Origin: Streptomyces sp. TLI_235
GTDB lineage: Bacteria; Actinomycetota; Actinomycetes; Streptomycetales; Streptomycetaceae
Direction: 5' to 3'
Assembly: GCA_002300355.1 (NCBI GenBank)
Contig: NSGV01000001.1
Location: 806,001 to 870,000 of the forward strand
Length of the DNA stretch: 64,000 nucleotides
A program made the position numbers and the translations under genes. Of the stretch, positions 16,785 through 25,617 are shown one piece after another (within the stretch, counting starts at the first letter, position 1; every line of letters starts with the position of its first letter). Under the pieces are notes generated by a model, which was not told the DNA's origin, ran no database searches, and was given only the letters and a program-made list of their open reading frames with translations.

Positions 16785-18008
16785 TCAGAAGTCGCGGAGC
16801 CGGCCGAACGGGACGATGGCCGTCCAGGTGCCGTTGGCGACCTTGTAGATCGAGGCCACCTGGTTGTGGGTGTCCCCGAACTCGTCGAAGGAGACGTCGC
16901 CGGTGACGCCGAAGAAGGACACGTTCTGCATCGCGTCCGCGACGGCCTTGCGCAGGGCGGCCCCGGAGAGTTCCGGGTCGGCCTGCCGGGCCTTGCCGAC
17001 CGCCTGGATCAGCGCCCAGGTGGAGTCGTAGCCGTACGGGCCGAACGGGCCGGGCTCCTCCTTGTAGCCGGCCGCGCGGTAGGCGTCGAGGTAGCTGAAG
17101 GCGGAGGCGAGGCCCTCCACGGAGATGCCGGGCTGGCTGGCGAAGTCGCCGTTGGAGGCCCCGCCGGCCGCCTTGATGTAGCCGTCGGTGTGCAGGCCGT
17201 CGCCGCCGGCCAGCGGCGCCTTCACGCCGGCCGCCTTGAGCGCCGCCGAGAGCGGGCCGCCCTCCGGGTGCTCGCCGCCGTAGTAGACGATGTCCGGGTC
17301 CTGCGCCGCGACCAGCGAGGCGATCTTCGTGAAGTCGGTGGTGCCGGGCTTCACCGTCGTCCGGTACACCACCTTGCCGCCGACCTCCTCGAAGGCGGTC
17401 GCGAACTCGGCGGCGAGGTTGGATCCGTAGGCCTTGGTGTCGCTGATCACGGCGGCCCGGCCGGCGTGCAGCCGGTTGTGCGCGTACTTGGCGAGCAGCG
17501 GGCCCTGCACGGCGTCGGTGGTCACCGTCCGGTAGTACGTCGCGTACTGGCGCTTCTTGCCGTTGGCGCGGTAGTCGGCGCCCCAGGTCAGCGCGGGTGA
17601 GGTGTTGGACGGGGAGACCTCGGCGAGGTCGGCCTGGGACAGCCCCGGGGCCATGGCGATCGCGCCGGAGGAGGTCAGCGGGCCGACCACGCCCATGACC
17701 CGCGGGTCCGCGACGAACGCCTCGCCGTTGGCCTTCGCGGTCTGCTCGTCGGCCTCGTCGTCCTTCGCGTCGAGGACGAACTTCACACCCGGCACGGTGT
17801 TCTTGGCGTTGGCCTTGTTGATCGCCAGTTCGGCGGAGTTCCGGATACCGAGGCCCAGGTCGGCGAGCTTGCCGGTCAGCGGACCGTCCACGCCGATGAC
17901 GACCGTCAGGTCCGACCCTGACCCGAGCACACCCGAGGAGCAACCGGACAGCAGTACGGCGCAGACCACCCCCAGAGCGGAAGCCCTGGGTCGCGAGAAA
18001 CCGGTCAC
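16785..18008 (-). CDS. branched-chain amino acid-type ABC transporter solute-binding lipoprotein
   Basis: 407 residues from GTG 18008, chosen because AAGGGA lies 7 nt upstream. The N-terminus is a lipoprotein signal (VVCAVLLSGCSS, lipobox Cys), so the mature protein is membrane-anchored outside the cell. The rest matches the Leu/Ile/Val-binding (LivJ-like) fold: VVIGVDGPLTGKLADLG at the start, SSGAIAMAPGLSQA in the first lobe, and VYYGGEHPEGGPL later. No permease or ATPase genes are adjacent, so it either works with a transporter elsewhere or acts as an orphan sensor. Terminator-bounded single gene. Confidence 0.88.
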   Translation of the reverse strand: MTGFSRPRASALGVVCAVLLSGCSSGVLGSGSDLTVVIGVDGPLTGKLADLGLGIRNSAELAINKANAKNTVPGVKFVLDAKDDEADEQTAKANGEAFVADPRVMGVVGPLTSSGAIAMAPGLSQADLAEVSPSNTSPALTWGADYRANGKKRQYATYYRTVTTDAVQGPLLAKYAHNRLHAGRAAVISDTKAYGSNLAAEFATAFEEVGGKVVYRTTVKPGTTDFTKIASLVAAQDPDIVYYGGEHPEGGPLSAALKAAGVKAPLAGGDGLHTDGYIKAAGGASNGDFASQPGISVEGLASAFSYLDAYRAAGYKEEPGPFGPYGYDSTWALIQAVGKARQADPELSGAALRKAVADAMQNVSFFGVTGDVSFDEFGDTHNQVASIYKVANGTWTAIVPFGRLRDF

Positions 18009-18503
18009 TGGCACATCCCTTGCTGAGTGGGTCTGCTCATGGGGACGCCGGACCGCGCCGACCGGAGCCGCGGGTGGCGGCAGGGCGCGCAGGGAGGCAC
18101 GGCACGCCGCGGGCCCGGTGGACGCTGCACCGGGGCACGGCAGTTGGCACCTCTGTGGACGGTCCGGCGAGGGACGGCGACCCGGGCGACGGCAGCGAGC
18201 CGACATGTCCGGATCACCGACCGGCGTCCATGGGCCGCGACCCTACGGGCGTGCAACCGGGAGCGTCAACGGGTACACCGAAACCCAACCGGTGATCGCG
18301 TGACACCCGCCGAGCAACCGAATCCGTCCGCGCATGACCGGTTGGGGAACAGATCGGTTCGAATCGTCGGCAGTTGGGGCTCGGCAACCGGCATTCCGCA
18401 ACCGTCCAGGAGGGCAAGCCTTCGACACCCGGGCCCGCCCCGGCGCACCTGACATTCAGGAGACTTCACATCCCGCGCGGTGTGCACACGATCCGACGAC
18501 GCC
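18009..18503. other. intergenic region, no gene seen
   Basis: About 495 nt between the lipoprotein start and the stop of the DUF2236 gene, both on the minus strand. The lipoprotein promoter is expected here. No coding pattern or notable repeat is seen. Confidence 0.4.
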
Positions 18504-19379
18504 TCAGACACTCCGCCCCGGCTGACCGGCCGGCTCCGCGGCGAGCCCGTACCGCTCGCGCGCGGCGACCGCGTACGGGCCCTCCCACCAGCCGCGGGGC
18601 AGGCGGAACACGGCCGAGCGCAGCGCCCTGGCCTCCAGGTCGGCCGCCCGGTCGGTGATCCACCAGCCCGGCAGGCCGTACATCCGGCGGGCCCAGCCCG
18701 GCAGCATCGCGAGCGCCAGCCCGACCAGGCCGGCCCAGGCCGGGACGGCCAGCAGGGCGCTGCCGTGCAGCGGCGGCAGGAAGGCGAACCGGACCGCCTC
18801 CCGGGCGGCCGGGGTGACGCACAGCTCGGGTCGCACCGCGGCGAAGTAGTGCCGCAGGGCCGCGGCGGAGTCCGGCACCGGGACCTCGGGGGGCACCCCG
18901 ACCAGCCGGGCCACCACGCTCTGCTCGCGCAGGTAGGCGTCGGCCTCGGCGGCGGTCAGCGCCAGCCCGGCGCGGCGGACCACGTCGAGGAAGGAGCCGA
19001 CCTCGCAGGCGTGCACCCAGACCAGCAGCTCCGGATCGTCGGCCCGGTACTCCCGCCCGGTCGCCGGGTCGGTGCCGCGGACGTGCTCGTGCACCCGGCG
19101 CACCCGGCGCACCGCCTCGCGGACCTCCGCACCGGTGCCGTAGCTCACCGCGCCGACGAAGCGGGCGGTGCGGTCGAGCCGCCCCCACGGGTCCTCGCGG
19201 AAGGCCGAGTGCTGCGCGACCCCGGCCATCGCCAGCGGGTGCAGGGCCTGCAGCAGCAGTGCCCGCAGGCCGCCGAGCAGCATGGCGGGGTCGGCGTGCA
19301 CCCGCCAGGTGACGGAGTCCGGGCCGAACAGGCCGTCGGCCGGTATGCGCGGCCGCTGCGCCGGCGGGGTGCGGGGCAT
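18504..19379 (-). CDS. DUF2236 / MpaB-family oxygenase-like protein
   Basis: 291 residues from ATG with GGAGGTGG upstream. The sequence fits the DUF2236 (MpaB/latex-clearing oxygenase-related) family: FGPDSVTWRVHADPAML at the start, LLQALHPLAMAGVAQHS with conserved His, LLVWVHACEVGSF with the second His, and the RRMYGLPGWW region. Members bind haem b, and some cleave isoprenoid chains oxidatively; the substrate here is unknown. It is divergent from the DUF427 gene, with 173 nt between starts. Confidence 0.8.
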   Translation of the reverse strand: MPRTPPAQRPRIPADGLFGPDSVTWRVHADPAMLLGGLRALLLQALHPLAMAGVAQHSAFREDPWGRLDRTARFVGAVSYGTGAEVREAVRRVRRVHEHVRGTDPATGREYRADDPELLVWVHACEVGSFLDVVRRAGLALTAAEADAYLREQSVVARLVGVPPEVPVPDSAAALRHYFAAVRPELCVTPAAREAVRFAFLPPLHGSALLAVPAWAGLVGLALAMLPGWARRMYGLPGWWITDRAADLEARALRSAVFRLPRGWWEGPYAVAARERYGLAAEPAGQPGRSV

Positions 19380-19552
19380 CCGGACCACCTCCTGTCGCTT
19401 CGAGCCTGCCCGCCGCCGGTGGCGGGCAACCGCCGGCCCGGACGGCGCGGCGGTGGGCCCATCCGGTCCGGGGGGCGGCTCCGAACACCTTGGGGGGCGC
19501 CCGGCCCGGCGCGCCGTCCGGGCGGGCCCGAGCGGAGAGGAGGCGCGCTGCG

Positions 19553-20032
19553 ATGACCATTGAGGGCGGGACGGAGTCGGTCTGGGACTACCCCCGTCCG
19601 CCGCGGGTGGAGAAGGCCGGCCGCCGGGTGACCGTGGAGTTCCGCGGCCTGCTGGTGGCCGACACCGACGAGGCACTGCGGGTGCTGGAGACCAGCCATC
19701 CGCCGGTGTTCTACCTGCCGTCGGCGGCGGTGGCGCCCGGGGTGCTGGTGCCGTCCTGGCACCGCAGCTGGTGCGAGTGGAAGGGTGCCGCCGTCTACTT
19801 CGACCTGGTCGTCGACGGGACGCGCAGCGAGAACGCGGCCTGGAGCTACCCCGAGCCGGCACCCGGTTACGAGGAGATCCGCGGCCACCTGGCGTTCTAC
19901 CCGGGGCGGGTGGACCGCTGCACGGTGGGCGGCGAGGAGGTCGTCCCGCAGGAGGGCGGCTTCTACGGGGGCTGGATCACCCCGGAGATCCGCGGGCCGT
20001 TCAAGGGCGCACCGGGCACCGGAGGCTGGTGA
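19553..20032 (+). CDS. DUF427-family protein
   Basis: 159 residues from ATG with AGAGGAGG upstream. The family pattern is clear: VWDYPRPPRVE near the N-terminus, VFYLPSAAV, a run of WCEWKGAAVYFD, then AWSYPEPAPGYEEIRGHLAFYPGRVD. DUF427 proteins are small soluble beta proteins common in actinomycetes and have no assigned reaction. The gene is monocistronic and converges with the csbD-like gene. Confidence 0.85.
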   Translation: MTIEGGTESVWDYPRPPRVEKAGRRVTVEFRGLLVADTDEALRVLETSHPPVFYLPSAAVAPGVLVPSWHRSWCEWKGAAVYFDLVVDGTRSENAAWSYPEPAPGYEEIRGHLAFYPGRVDRCTVGGEEVVPQEGGFYGGWITPEIRGPFKGAPGTGGW

Positions 20033-20092
20033 GCACAGGCGGCCGGGGGCACCCTTCCTGGGGGCGCCCCCGCCGCGGGGCCGTGCCGGGGG

Positions 20093-20266
20093 TCAGTGCT
20101 TGAGGGCGTCCTTGGCCTTCTCGCCGGCCTGCTTGGCGTCGGCGGCGGCCTGGTCGATCTTGCCCTTCGCGGTCAGGCGCTCGTTGCCGACGGCCTTGCC
20201 CGTGGTCTCCTCGGCCTTACCCCGGGCCTTCTGTGCCATGTTCTCGACTTTGTTCTTGCCGCTCAT
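20093..20266 (-). CDS. CsbD-family stress protein
   Basis: 57 residues. It starts MSGKNKVENMAQKARGKAEE, followed by GKAVGNERLTAKGKIDQ, which is the CsbD signature: a short, Lys/Glu/Ala-rich, soluble helical protein. An AAGGGAG ribosome binding site lies 5 nt before the ATG. CsbD proteins are general stress proteins of unknown mechanism, under SigB control in Bacillus and streptomycetes. It sits in a run of small stress genes up to the sigma factor at 27-28 kb. Confidence 0.9.
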   Translation of the reverse strand: MSGKNKVENMAQKARGKAEETTGKAVGNERLTAKGKIDQAAADAKQAGEKAKDALKH

Positions 20267-20364
20267 GACCACTCCCTTCGGACCCGGCGGTCGTTCCGCC
20301 GGCGGTCACGGACAGCGTCTGCCCTGCTCCCGGCGTTCCATGCACGGCCGGTCTCCCGGGCCGG

Positions 20365-20781
20365 TCAGTCGGTGGCCCGGAGGAAGGCCTCGACCGTGTC
20401 CGGCCAGCGCACCTGCCGGTGCTCCTCGCCCGGCCGCACCACCTCGGCCGTGTCGGCGAGGAAGCCGCGGAGCTCGTCGGTGGCGACCTGCACGAGGGCC
20501 ACGCCGTTGCGGTTGTGGAACTCCAGTTGGGTGAGCCCGCCGTCCACCGGCACCAGCCGGAAGTCGCCGTCGCCGGCCGGGCCGCCGAGGCCCTCGGTGA
20601 GCAGCTCCCGGGAGACGTACCAGCTGATCGGGTCACCGCCGGACATCTCACCGTCGGCCGGCGGGTCGGGGAAGTCCAGCACCACCGCGAACGGGTCGTC
20701 CGAGTCGTACCGCAGGACGAGCGGCACGACCCCGGGGACGGGGGCGGGAATGGAGGCTGCACCGGCCTGCGCGATGATCAC
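20365..20781 (-). CDS. SsgA-family sporulation/cell division regulator (first copy)
   Basis: 138 residues. The SsgA-like fold is shown by LRYDSDDPFAVVLDFPDP, WYVSRELLTEGL, GDGDFRLVPVDG, LEFHNRNGVALVQV, and the final LRGFLADTAEVVRPGEE. SsgA-like proteins occur only in sporulating actinomycetes and guide septum placement and spore-wall synthesis, often by recruiting FtsZ or murein enzymes. A second, divergent family member lies at 26501-26944. It is the last-but-one gene of a minus-strand run of small genes, each with its own spacer. Confidence 0.88.
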   Translation of the reverse strand: MIIAQAGAASIPAPVPGVVPLVLRYDSDDPFAVVLDFPDPPADGEMSGGDPISWYVSRELLTEGLGGPAGDGDFRLVPVDGGLTQLEFHNRNGVALVQVATDELRGFLADTAEVVRPGEEHRQVRWPDTVEAFLRATD

Positions 20782-20872
20782 GGTCGACTCCCCTGGGAGG
20801 TCCGAAGCGGTCGGGCGGCCGTCTGCCCCCGATCGGCCCGGCCATGCGCCCCCGACGGGCGGAAAGCCGGCC

Positions 20873-21319
20873 TCACGGGGTGCCGGGCAACGCGACCTCG
20901 GCCCAGACCGCCTTGGCGCCGGGCGCGCGCAGCACGCCCCAGGCGGTGCTCAGCCGGCCGACGATGTGCAGGCCGTGCCCGCCGGGCCGGGACGTGCGGT
21001 GCGGGCTGCGCGGCTCCGGCACGCCCTCGCCGGCGTCCAGGACCTCGATCCGCACCGAGCGGTCCGCCAGGACGAGCACCAGCTCGCGCGGGCCGCCGCC
21101 GTGCAGGCAGGCGTTGGAGACCAGCTCCGAGACGATCAGCCGGACGTCCTCGTCGAACAGCTCGTCGCAGGCCAGGCCCCAGTCCAGGAGCACCTTGGCG
21201 GCGAACTCCCGGCCCGTCCGGACCTGCCCGGCGGGTCCGAAGACGTACCGGCGGCGCTGGCCCAGCACGGGCCCGTCGGCGGTGTACGAACTGCTGCTCA
21301 TGTCCTCACCCTGATGCAT
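20873..21319 (-). CDS. RsbW-like anti-sigma / ATP-binding regulatory kinase
   Basis: 148 residues from ATG 21319; ATG 21301 directly behind GGTGAGGA is an alternative start. The GHKL ATPase boxes are present: N box VSELVSNACLHGG, G1 IEVLDAGEGVP, and G2 GHGLHIVGRLSTAWG. Proteins of this size are anti-sigma-factor kinases or related switch proteins. The STAS-domain gene 64 nt upstream in transcription would be its antagonist partner. A SigF/SigB-type sigma factor lies 6 kb away. Partner switching is thus plausible but not shown. Confidence 0.85.
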   Translation of the reverse strand: MHQGEDMSSSSYTADGPVLGQRRRYVFGPAGQVRTGREFAAKVLLDWGLACDELFDEDVRLIVSELVSNACLHGGGPRELVLVLADRSVRIEVLDAGEGVPEPRSPHRTSRPGGHGLHIVGRLSTAWGVLRAPGAKAVWAEVALPGTP

Positions 21320-21383
21320 GTCCGGCTCTTCCCCGGCCCTCCCTCGTCGGGGGCCTCCTCGCCAGGGCGGCCCGGGGCCGTCC

Positions 21384-21779
21384 TCACCCGGCTGTGCACG
21401 CCTCCCCCACCGTCTCGAAGACCCGGAACACCGCGCCGGTGCCGGTCAGTTCGAACAGCCGGCTCAGCTGCGGACCGGGCTGCGCCAGGACGAGCGTGAC
21501 CCCCGACTCCTCGGCGTCCAGCCGGAGCCGGAGCAGGAGGTTGAGGCCCGTCGAGTCGCAGAAGCCCACCGCGGCGAGGTCGATGCAGAGCACCCCTGGT
21601 GCGGCGGCCGAGACCAACTCCCGCAGCGGTGCCTCCACCTCGGCGAGTCCGTCGAGATCGAGGTCCCCGGAGAGTGAGCAGACCACCGCCCCCTCCGGAC
21701 CGGACGCGGTCCGCAGGGGCGCTCCGGCTCCCGCGGCCCGACCGGTCGTCGGCCCCGTACCCAGCTCACCGCTGCCCAT
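21384..21779 (-). CDS. STAS-domain anti-anti-sigma factor
   Basis: 131 residues. About residues 30-130 form a STAS domain with VVCSLSGDLDLDG at the start and IDLAAVGFCDSTGLNLLL around the phosphorylatable Ser of the DSTG motif. Unphosphorylated antagonists of this type bind anti-sigma kinases and free the sigma factor. The neighbouring RsbW-like gene on the same strand is the expected partner. The first 25 residues are Gly/Ala-rich and probably disordered. Confidence 0.88.
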   Translation of the reverse strand: MGSGELGTGPTTGRAAGAGAPLRTASGPEGAVVCSLSGDLDLDGLAEVEAPLRELVSAAAPGVLCIDLAAVGFCDSTGLNLLLRLRLDAEESGVTLVLAQPGPQLSRLFELTGTGAVFRVFETVGEACTAG

Positions 21780-21929
21780 GTCCCGTGCCCTCCGCTGGCG
21801 GCCGTCCGCGGTGCGGCCGCCGATCCGTCACTTCTCGCCTGCCCGGCGGCCGGTGATGGCCGACCACCCCTGGCACCGTACCCGGTGTCGGCCGCGGTGC
21901 AACCCGCGGGACCGGCCGCCGGCGGACGG

Positions 21930-22274
21930 TCAGATCATCGGGCCGTAGTACGTGCCGAGGGCGTTCAGGTGGTCGGCGGGCACCTCGTGCTCGCTCACGA
22001 ACTCCGGTGCGCCCTTGATCTCGTCCTTCGAGCGGTTGACCAGGACGGTCCGCTCCTCGTGGTCGATCCGCAGGATCGTGCCGGCCGGCAGCAGCACCTG
22101 ACGGCCGAAGATCCACGGGCCGGTGTCCACGACCAGGTAGGAGGCGTCGACCTCCACGGAGTGCCGGTCGACCTTGCCGATCCTCCCGTCGGTGGCCTGC
22201 ACCGTGTAGCCGATGACGTCCCGGTCCTCGGTGTGGCCGTCGTCGGGGTGGTGGTTCCAGATCTGCTCGCGCAT
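21930..22274 (-). CDS. PRC-barrel domain protein
   Basis: 114 residues. The PRC-barrel pattern is seen in DVIGYTVQATDGRIGKVDR, DASYLVVDTGPWIFGRQVLLPAG, and IDHEERTVLVNRSKDEIKGAPEF. PRC-barrels are small beta domains found in RNA processing, photosynthetic and stress proteins. Stand-alone actinomycete members are usually stress-induced and have no known partner. It is one of the row of small minus-strand stress genes. Confidence 0.85.
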   Translation of the reverse strand: MREQIWNHHPDDGHTEDRDVIGYTVQATDGRIGKVDRHSVEVDASYLVVDTGPWIFGRQVLLPAGTILRIDHEERTVLVNRSKDEIKGAPEFVSEHEVPADHLNALGTYYGPMI

Positions 22275-22344
22275 CCTCGTCTCCTTCGCTCGGTCGGTTC
22301 GGGTCCGCGGCGCCGGGGCGTCCGCGCCCCGGCGGCGGGCCGGA

Positions 22345-22605
22345 TCAGCGCCTGCGCCCGGAGTACACCGGGGAGGCGGCGGCGATCAGCACCGCGGCGA
22401 CGCCCACCTGCAGCAGGTGCCGCAGCCAGTCGATTCCGCCGGTGTGCCGCACACCGAGGTACGAGGCCAGCGTGTTGCCGAGCACCGCGCCGACCACACC
22501 GATCAGCACGGTCAGCCACAGCGGCACGGGCTGACGGCCCGGCAGCACCAGCTTGGCCAGCAGGCCGACCACCAGACCGGCGACCAGCGCCCAGAGGATC
22601 GTCAT
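22345..22605 (-). CDS. GlsB/YeaQ/YmgE-family membrane protein
   Basis: 86 residues with three hydrophobic segments: LWALVAGLVVGLLAKLVLPG, LTVLIGVVGAVLGNTLASYLG, and LLQVGVAAVLIAAASPVYSG. The first carries the Gly-rich pattern of transglycosylase-associated (GlsB/YeaQ) proteins, which are small stress-induced inner membrane proteins of unknown mechanism. It lies upstream of the PRC-barrel gene on the same strand. Confidence 0.85.
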   Translation of the reverse strand: MTILWALVAGLVVGLLAKLVLPGRQPVPLWLTVLIGVVGAVLGNTLASYLGVRHTGGIDWLRHLLQVGVAAVLIAAASPVYSGRRR

Positions 22606-22792
22606 CGCTGAACCTCTCCTTCGTCCGTCGTCACCCCGGCCACCGGCCCGGCCCGCCGAGGGCCGGTCCGTCCGGGGACGGGGGTCGTCTGCCCCGAGCC
22701 GCCCGCTCCATTCCCCCCCGGTCCCCCTGAGTCCCCCGGGTCCCCCGGGTTCCGCCTCGGCCTGCGCACGGGCACCCGACCGGGAGGGCGGC

Positions 22793-23113
22793 TCAGTCCC
22801 GGCCCGGCGGCCGGGCCGCGGCGGGACGGCCGCGGCGCCGGGCCCCGGCCCGCAGCGCGCGGCGCTCGTCCTCGGTCAGCCCGCCCCAGATGCCGTACCG
22901 CTCGTCGGCGGCCAGCGCGTACTCCAGGCACTGGCCGCGCACCGGGCAGCGTGTGCAGACGCGCTTCGCCGCCGCCTCCCGCTCCTGGCTCCGCTCGCCG
23001 CGCTCCCCGGCCTGGTGGAAGAACAGCGCGGCGTCCTTCCCCCGGCAGGCGGCGCGGCGCTGCCAGGCCCAGCCCCCGGTGTACCGCCGGGTCCGGTGCT
23101 CCTCGGTCTCCAT
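22793..23113 (-). CDS. WhiB-family iron-sulfur transcriptional regulator
   Basis: 106 residues. The four cluster-binding cysteines are C23, C53, C56 and C62 (AACRGKD, then VCTRCPVRGQC), followed by the family turn YGIWGGLTEDERR and a basic tail. WhiB-like proteins hold an O2/NO-sensitive [4Fe-4S] cluster and act by binding region 4 of the principal sigma factor. The start is ATG 23113 with GGAGAGG upstream. Which of the actinomycete Wbl subfamilies this belongs to cannot be fixed here. Confidence 0.92.
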   Translation of the reverse strand: METEEHRTRRYTGGWAWQRRAACRGKDAALFFHQAGERGERSQEREAAAKRVCTRCPVRGQCLEYALAADERYGIWGGLTEDERRALRAGARRRGRPAAARPPGRD

Positions 23114-23136
23114 CGGTGCTCCTCTCCCGGGGCGGG

Positions 23137-23361
23137 TCACAGCCCCTCGTAGTACCGGCGCTCCTCGACGACCTCGTCGGCCGGGCGGCCGACCGGCCGG
23201 CGCCGGCGCAGCGCGCTCGCGTACACGACCACGCCGAGCAGGCCGGCCGCCATCAGCACCCAGCCGACGGTGTCGAGGTCGACACCCGAGAGGTGCCAGT
23301 CCACCGCGAAGGCGAGAATCGCGCCGATCGCGAACAGGATGATGCATCCGCCGATGCCCAT
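23137..23361 (-). CDS. small two-helix membrane protein, DUF6458-like
   Basis: 74 residues starting MGIGGCIILFAIGAILAFAV. Two transmembrane segments (CIILFAIGAILAFAV and VGWVLMAAGLLGVVVYAS) are separated by DWHLSGVDLDTV, followed by a basic tail. The GGG/GIG start and the DLDTVGWILM motif recur in many actinomycete small membrane proteins (DUF6458). Function unknown. It precedes the WhiB gene on the same strand. Confidence 0.8.
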   Translation of the reverse strand: MGIGGCIILFAIGAILAFAVDWHLSGVDLDTVGWVLMAAGLLGVVVYASALRRRRPVGRPADEVVEERRYYEGL

Positions 23362-23571
23362 GGGATCTCCTCCGTCGTCACTGCCGCGGTCCGCCGTGGG
23401 TGGCGGGCCGACGGCGCGTCTACCCCCGCTCGCCGCCGGCACCCGGGGTGTGCCGCGATTCGGCTCGGGCGGATCCGGGCCCGGCGGGCATGTCCGCGCG
23501 CCGCCGGGACAGACGGTCTGACGGACGGTCACCGCCCGGTGGGCGTCGGTGCGACACGGAGGTGGCGAGCG

Positions 23572-24006
23572 ATGGCGCGGGTCGAGCAGTCCGTCCAGGT
23601 CGGGGTCCCGGTGCCGGTGGCCTACCGGCAGTGGACACGGGTGGAGGAGTTCCCGCTCTTCGTGCGGGGTGTGCTGCGGGTCGAACGGCCGGAGTCCGGG
23701 CTCACCCGCTGGACGGTCCGGACCGGCGGCGCGATACGGGAGTTCGACGCCCGGGTCACCGAGCGGATCGAGGACGAGCGGATCGCCTGGGCGTCCGTCA
23801 CCGGCGACCTCCGGCAGACCGGCGTGGTGACCTTCCACCGGCTGGACGAGCGGCGGACCACCGTGATGCTGCAACTGGACGTCCGGCCGGGCCGGTTGGC
23901 CGACCGGCTGGCCGTCGTCCTCGGCTTCACCCACCGCCGGGTGCTGGACGGCCTGCTCGGCTTCAAGGAGTTCGCCGAGGCGCAGGCCGCGCGGCAGCGC
24001 CGCTGA
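23572..24006 (+). CDS. SRPBCC-family (polyketide-cyclase-like) protein
   Basis: 144 residues from ATG with ACGGAGG upstream. VEQSVQVGVPVPVAYRQWTR followed by VEEFPLF is the typical start of the actinomycete cyclase/dehydrase SRPBCC group. The rest alternates beta strands (TVMLQLDVRPG) and ends with a helix. A ligand-binding or stress role is more likely than polyketide cyclisation because no biosynthetic genes are adjacent. A strong hairpin follows the stop. Confidence 0.82.
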   Translation: MARVEQSVQVGVPVPVAYRQWTRVEEFPLFVRGVLRVERPESGLTRWTVRTGGAIREFDARVTERIEDERIAWASVTGDLRQTGVVTFHRLDERRTTVMLQLDVRPGRLADRLAVVLGFTHRRVLDGLLGFKEFAEAQAARQRR

Positions 24007-24013
24007 GCGGGCC

Positions 24014-24054
24014 CGCGCGGACCGGGCGGTGCCGGCCACCGCCCGGTCCGCGCG
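24014..24054. terminator. bidirectional terminator, 18-bp stem
   Basis: Perfect inverted repeat of 18 bp (24014-24031 against 24037-24054) with a 5-nt CCGGC loop, between the convergent SRPBCC and MscS-type genes. Confidence 0.8.
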
Positions 24055-24062
24055 CGGGCGGC

Positions 24063-25088
24063 TCAGCCGTGGACGGGGTCGAGGGCCACCCGGGGCAGCG
24101 CCTCCGGGTGCTGCTCGCGCAGGTAGCCGATCAGCCGTTCCCGGATCCAGCAGCGGAGTTCGAAGGCGTCGGCGGCGTTGCGGGCCGTCATCAGGGCCCG
24201 CACCACGATGGTGCTCGGCGTGGTGTCGACGACCTGCAGGGCGCTGCCCTCGCCGTCCCACCACGCGCATTCCTTCAGCAGTCGCTCGAACTCGGCGCGC
24301 AGCTCGCCGACGGGCGTGCGGTGGTCGAGGTGGAGCAGCGCCGTGCCGGTGATGGCCGGGTCGCGCCGGGACCAGTTCTCGAAGGGCTTGCCGACGAAGT
24401 ACGAGACCGGCATGACGATGCGCCGCTGGTCCCAGGTGGCGATGACGACGTAGGTGAGGGTGATCTCCTCGACCGTCCCCCAGTCGCCCGCGACGACCAC
24501 CTCGTCGCCGAGCCGCACCATGTCGCCGAACGCCAGCTGCACGCCGGCGAACAGGTTGGCCAGGGTGCTCTGCGCAGCCACACCGACCACCAGGCCGAGG
24601 ATGCCCGCCGAGGCGAGCAGGCTGGCGCCGACGGAGCGGACGGCCGGAAAGGTCATCAGGGCGGCCGCCAGGGCGACCACGGCGATGCCGGCGCTCGACA
24701 GCCGGCGCAGCATGCCGGTCTGGGTGCGGACGCGGCGGATCCGCGCCGGGTCGCGCCGCTCGGTGGCGTACCGGGCGAACGAGGTGTCGATCAGCAGCGC
24801 CACGACCCGGGTCAGCAGCCAGGCGCCGGCCGCCAGGACGAGCAGCACCAGGCCGTGCCGCAGCGGCCCGCGGGCGGGCTCCGGCAGGCCGGCGGCCGGT
24901 TCGGCGGCGAGCAGCAGCAGGCCGGCGAGGGTCAGCAGCGCGGGCACCCGGCACGGCTGCAGCAGGGTACGGAGCCGGCCCGCCGCCGGGCGTCTCGCCA
25001 GCACCAGCACCGTGCGGTCCAGCAGCAGGATCGCGAGCAGTGCGGCGGCGGCGACCGCGACGGGCCTCAGGGCGGTCCACACGGGCAT
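24063..25088 (-). CDS. MscS-family mechanosensitive channel
   Basis: 341 residues with several N-terminal hydrophobic helices, then the pore-lining region (SAGILGLVVGVAAQSTLANLFAG) and the beta-domain start (FGDMVRLGDEVVV) that define MscS-type channels. The cytosolic part follows (VVIATWDQRRIVMPVSYF). Such channels open under membrane tension to relieve osmotic downshock. That role fits the surrounding general-stress genes. Confidence 0.88.
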   Translation of the reverse strand: MPVWTALRPVAVAAAALLAILLLDRTVLVLARRPAAGRLRTLLQPCRVPALLTLAGLLLLAAEPAAGLPEPARGPLRHGLVLLVLAAGAWLLTRVVALLIDTSFARYATERRDPARIRRVRTQTGMLRRLSSAGIAVVALAAALMTFPAVRSVGASLLASAGILGLVVGVAAQSTLANLFAGVQLAFGDMVRLGDEVVVAGDWGTVEEITLTYVVIATWDQRRIVMPVSYFVGKPFENWSRRDPAITGTALLHLDHRTPVGELRAEFERLLKECAWWDGEGSALQVVDTTPSTIVVRALMTARNAADAFELRCWIRERLIGYLREQHPEALPRVALDPVHG

Positions 25089-25145
25089 GGTCCTCCGTTG
25101 ACGGGGTCGGACGGCGGTGTACGGACGGCGGTGTACGACGCTCCG

Positions 25146-25586
25146 TCAGGACGCCAGCAGATGGTCCAGGACACCGCGGTAGTCGCGCAGCGCGAGCCGC
25201 AGCTCCTCCGTCCCGGCGTCCGGCCCGGCCGGTGTGCCCGGCCCGGTGTGCAGCCCCTCCCGGCGGCGGCGCACCGCCTCGGCGACCAAGTCGGCCGCCC
25301 GGGCGACCAGTTCGTCGGCCTGCCGGACCGCCTCCGCCGGGTCGTCGACGAACCCGGCCTGCACGGCGTCCCACTCGGCCGAGACGGTCGCCACCTGCCT
25401 CGGGTCGAGCCAGCCGCCGAACCCGTCCTCGGCCGGCCCGCCCGCCGCCGGGGCGGGGAGGTCCGCCCCGGCGACGTCCGCCCGCGGCGAGGAGGCGTCC
25501 GGCTGGCGGGGGAAGGGCACCCGTCGGGCCTGCGCGTGGCCCTCCGGCCTCTGGTGCTCGGTGTCGCTCGATCGGTCCTCGGTCAT
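25146..25586 (-). CDS. hypothetical helical protein with FVDDP motif
   Basis: 146 residues. The N-terminal half is polar and low-complexity. The C-terminal half is helical with EWDAVQAGFVDDPAEAVRQ and TEELRLALRDYRGVLDHLL. The same two blocks occur in the next gene upstream, so the two are related. No catalytic residues or membrane segments are visible. I do not recognise a function. Confidence 0.7.
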   Translation of the reverse strand: MTEDRSSDTEHQRPEGHAQARRVPFPRQPDASSPRADVAGADLPAPAAGGPAEDGFGGWLDPRQVATVSAEWDAVQAGFVDDPAEAVRQADELVARAADLVAEAVRRRREGLHTGPGTPAGPDAGTEELRLALRDYRGVLDHLLAS

Positions 25587-25617
25587 GTCACTCCTCGCAG
25601 AAGATCGGTTGGAAGGA

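Noticed and set aside
23572..24006. Polyketide cyclase role for the SRPBCC genes
   Set aside because: No polyketide synthase or tailoring gene is in the window; the fold alone does not support this.
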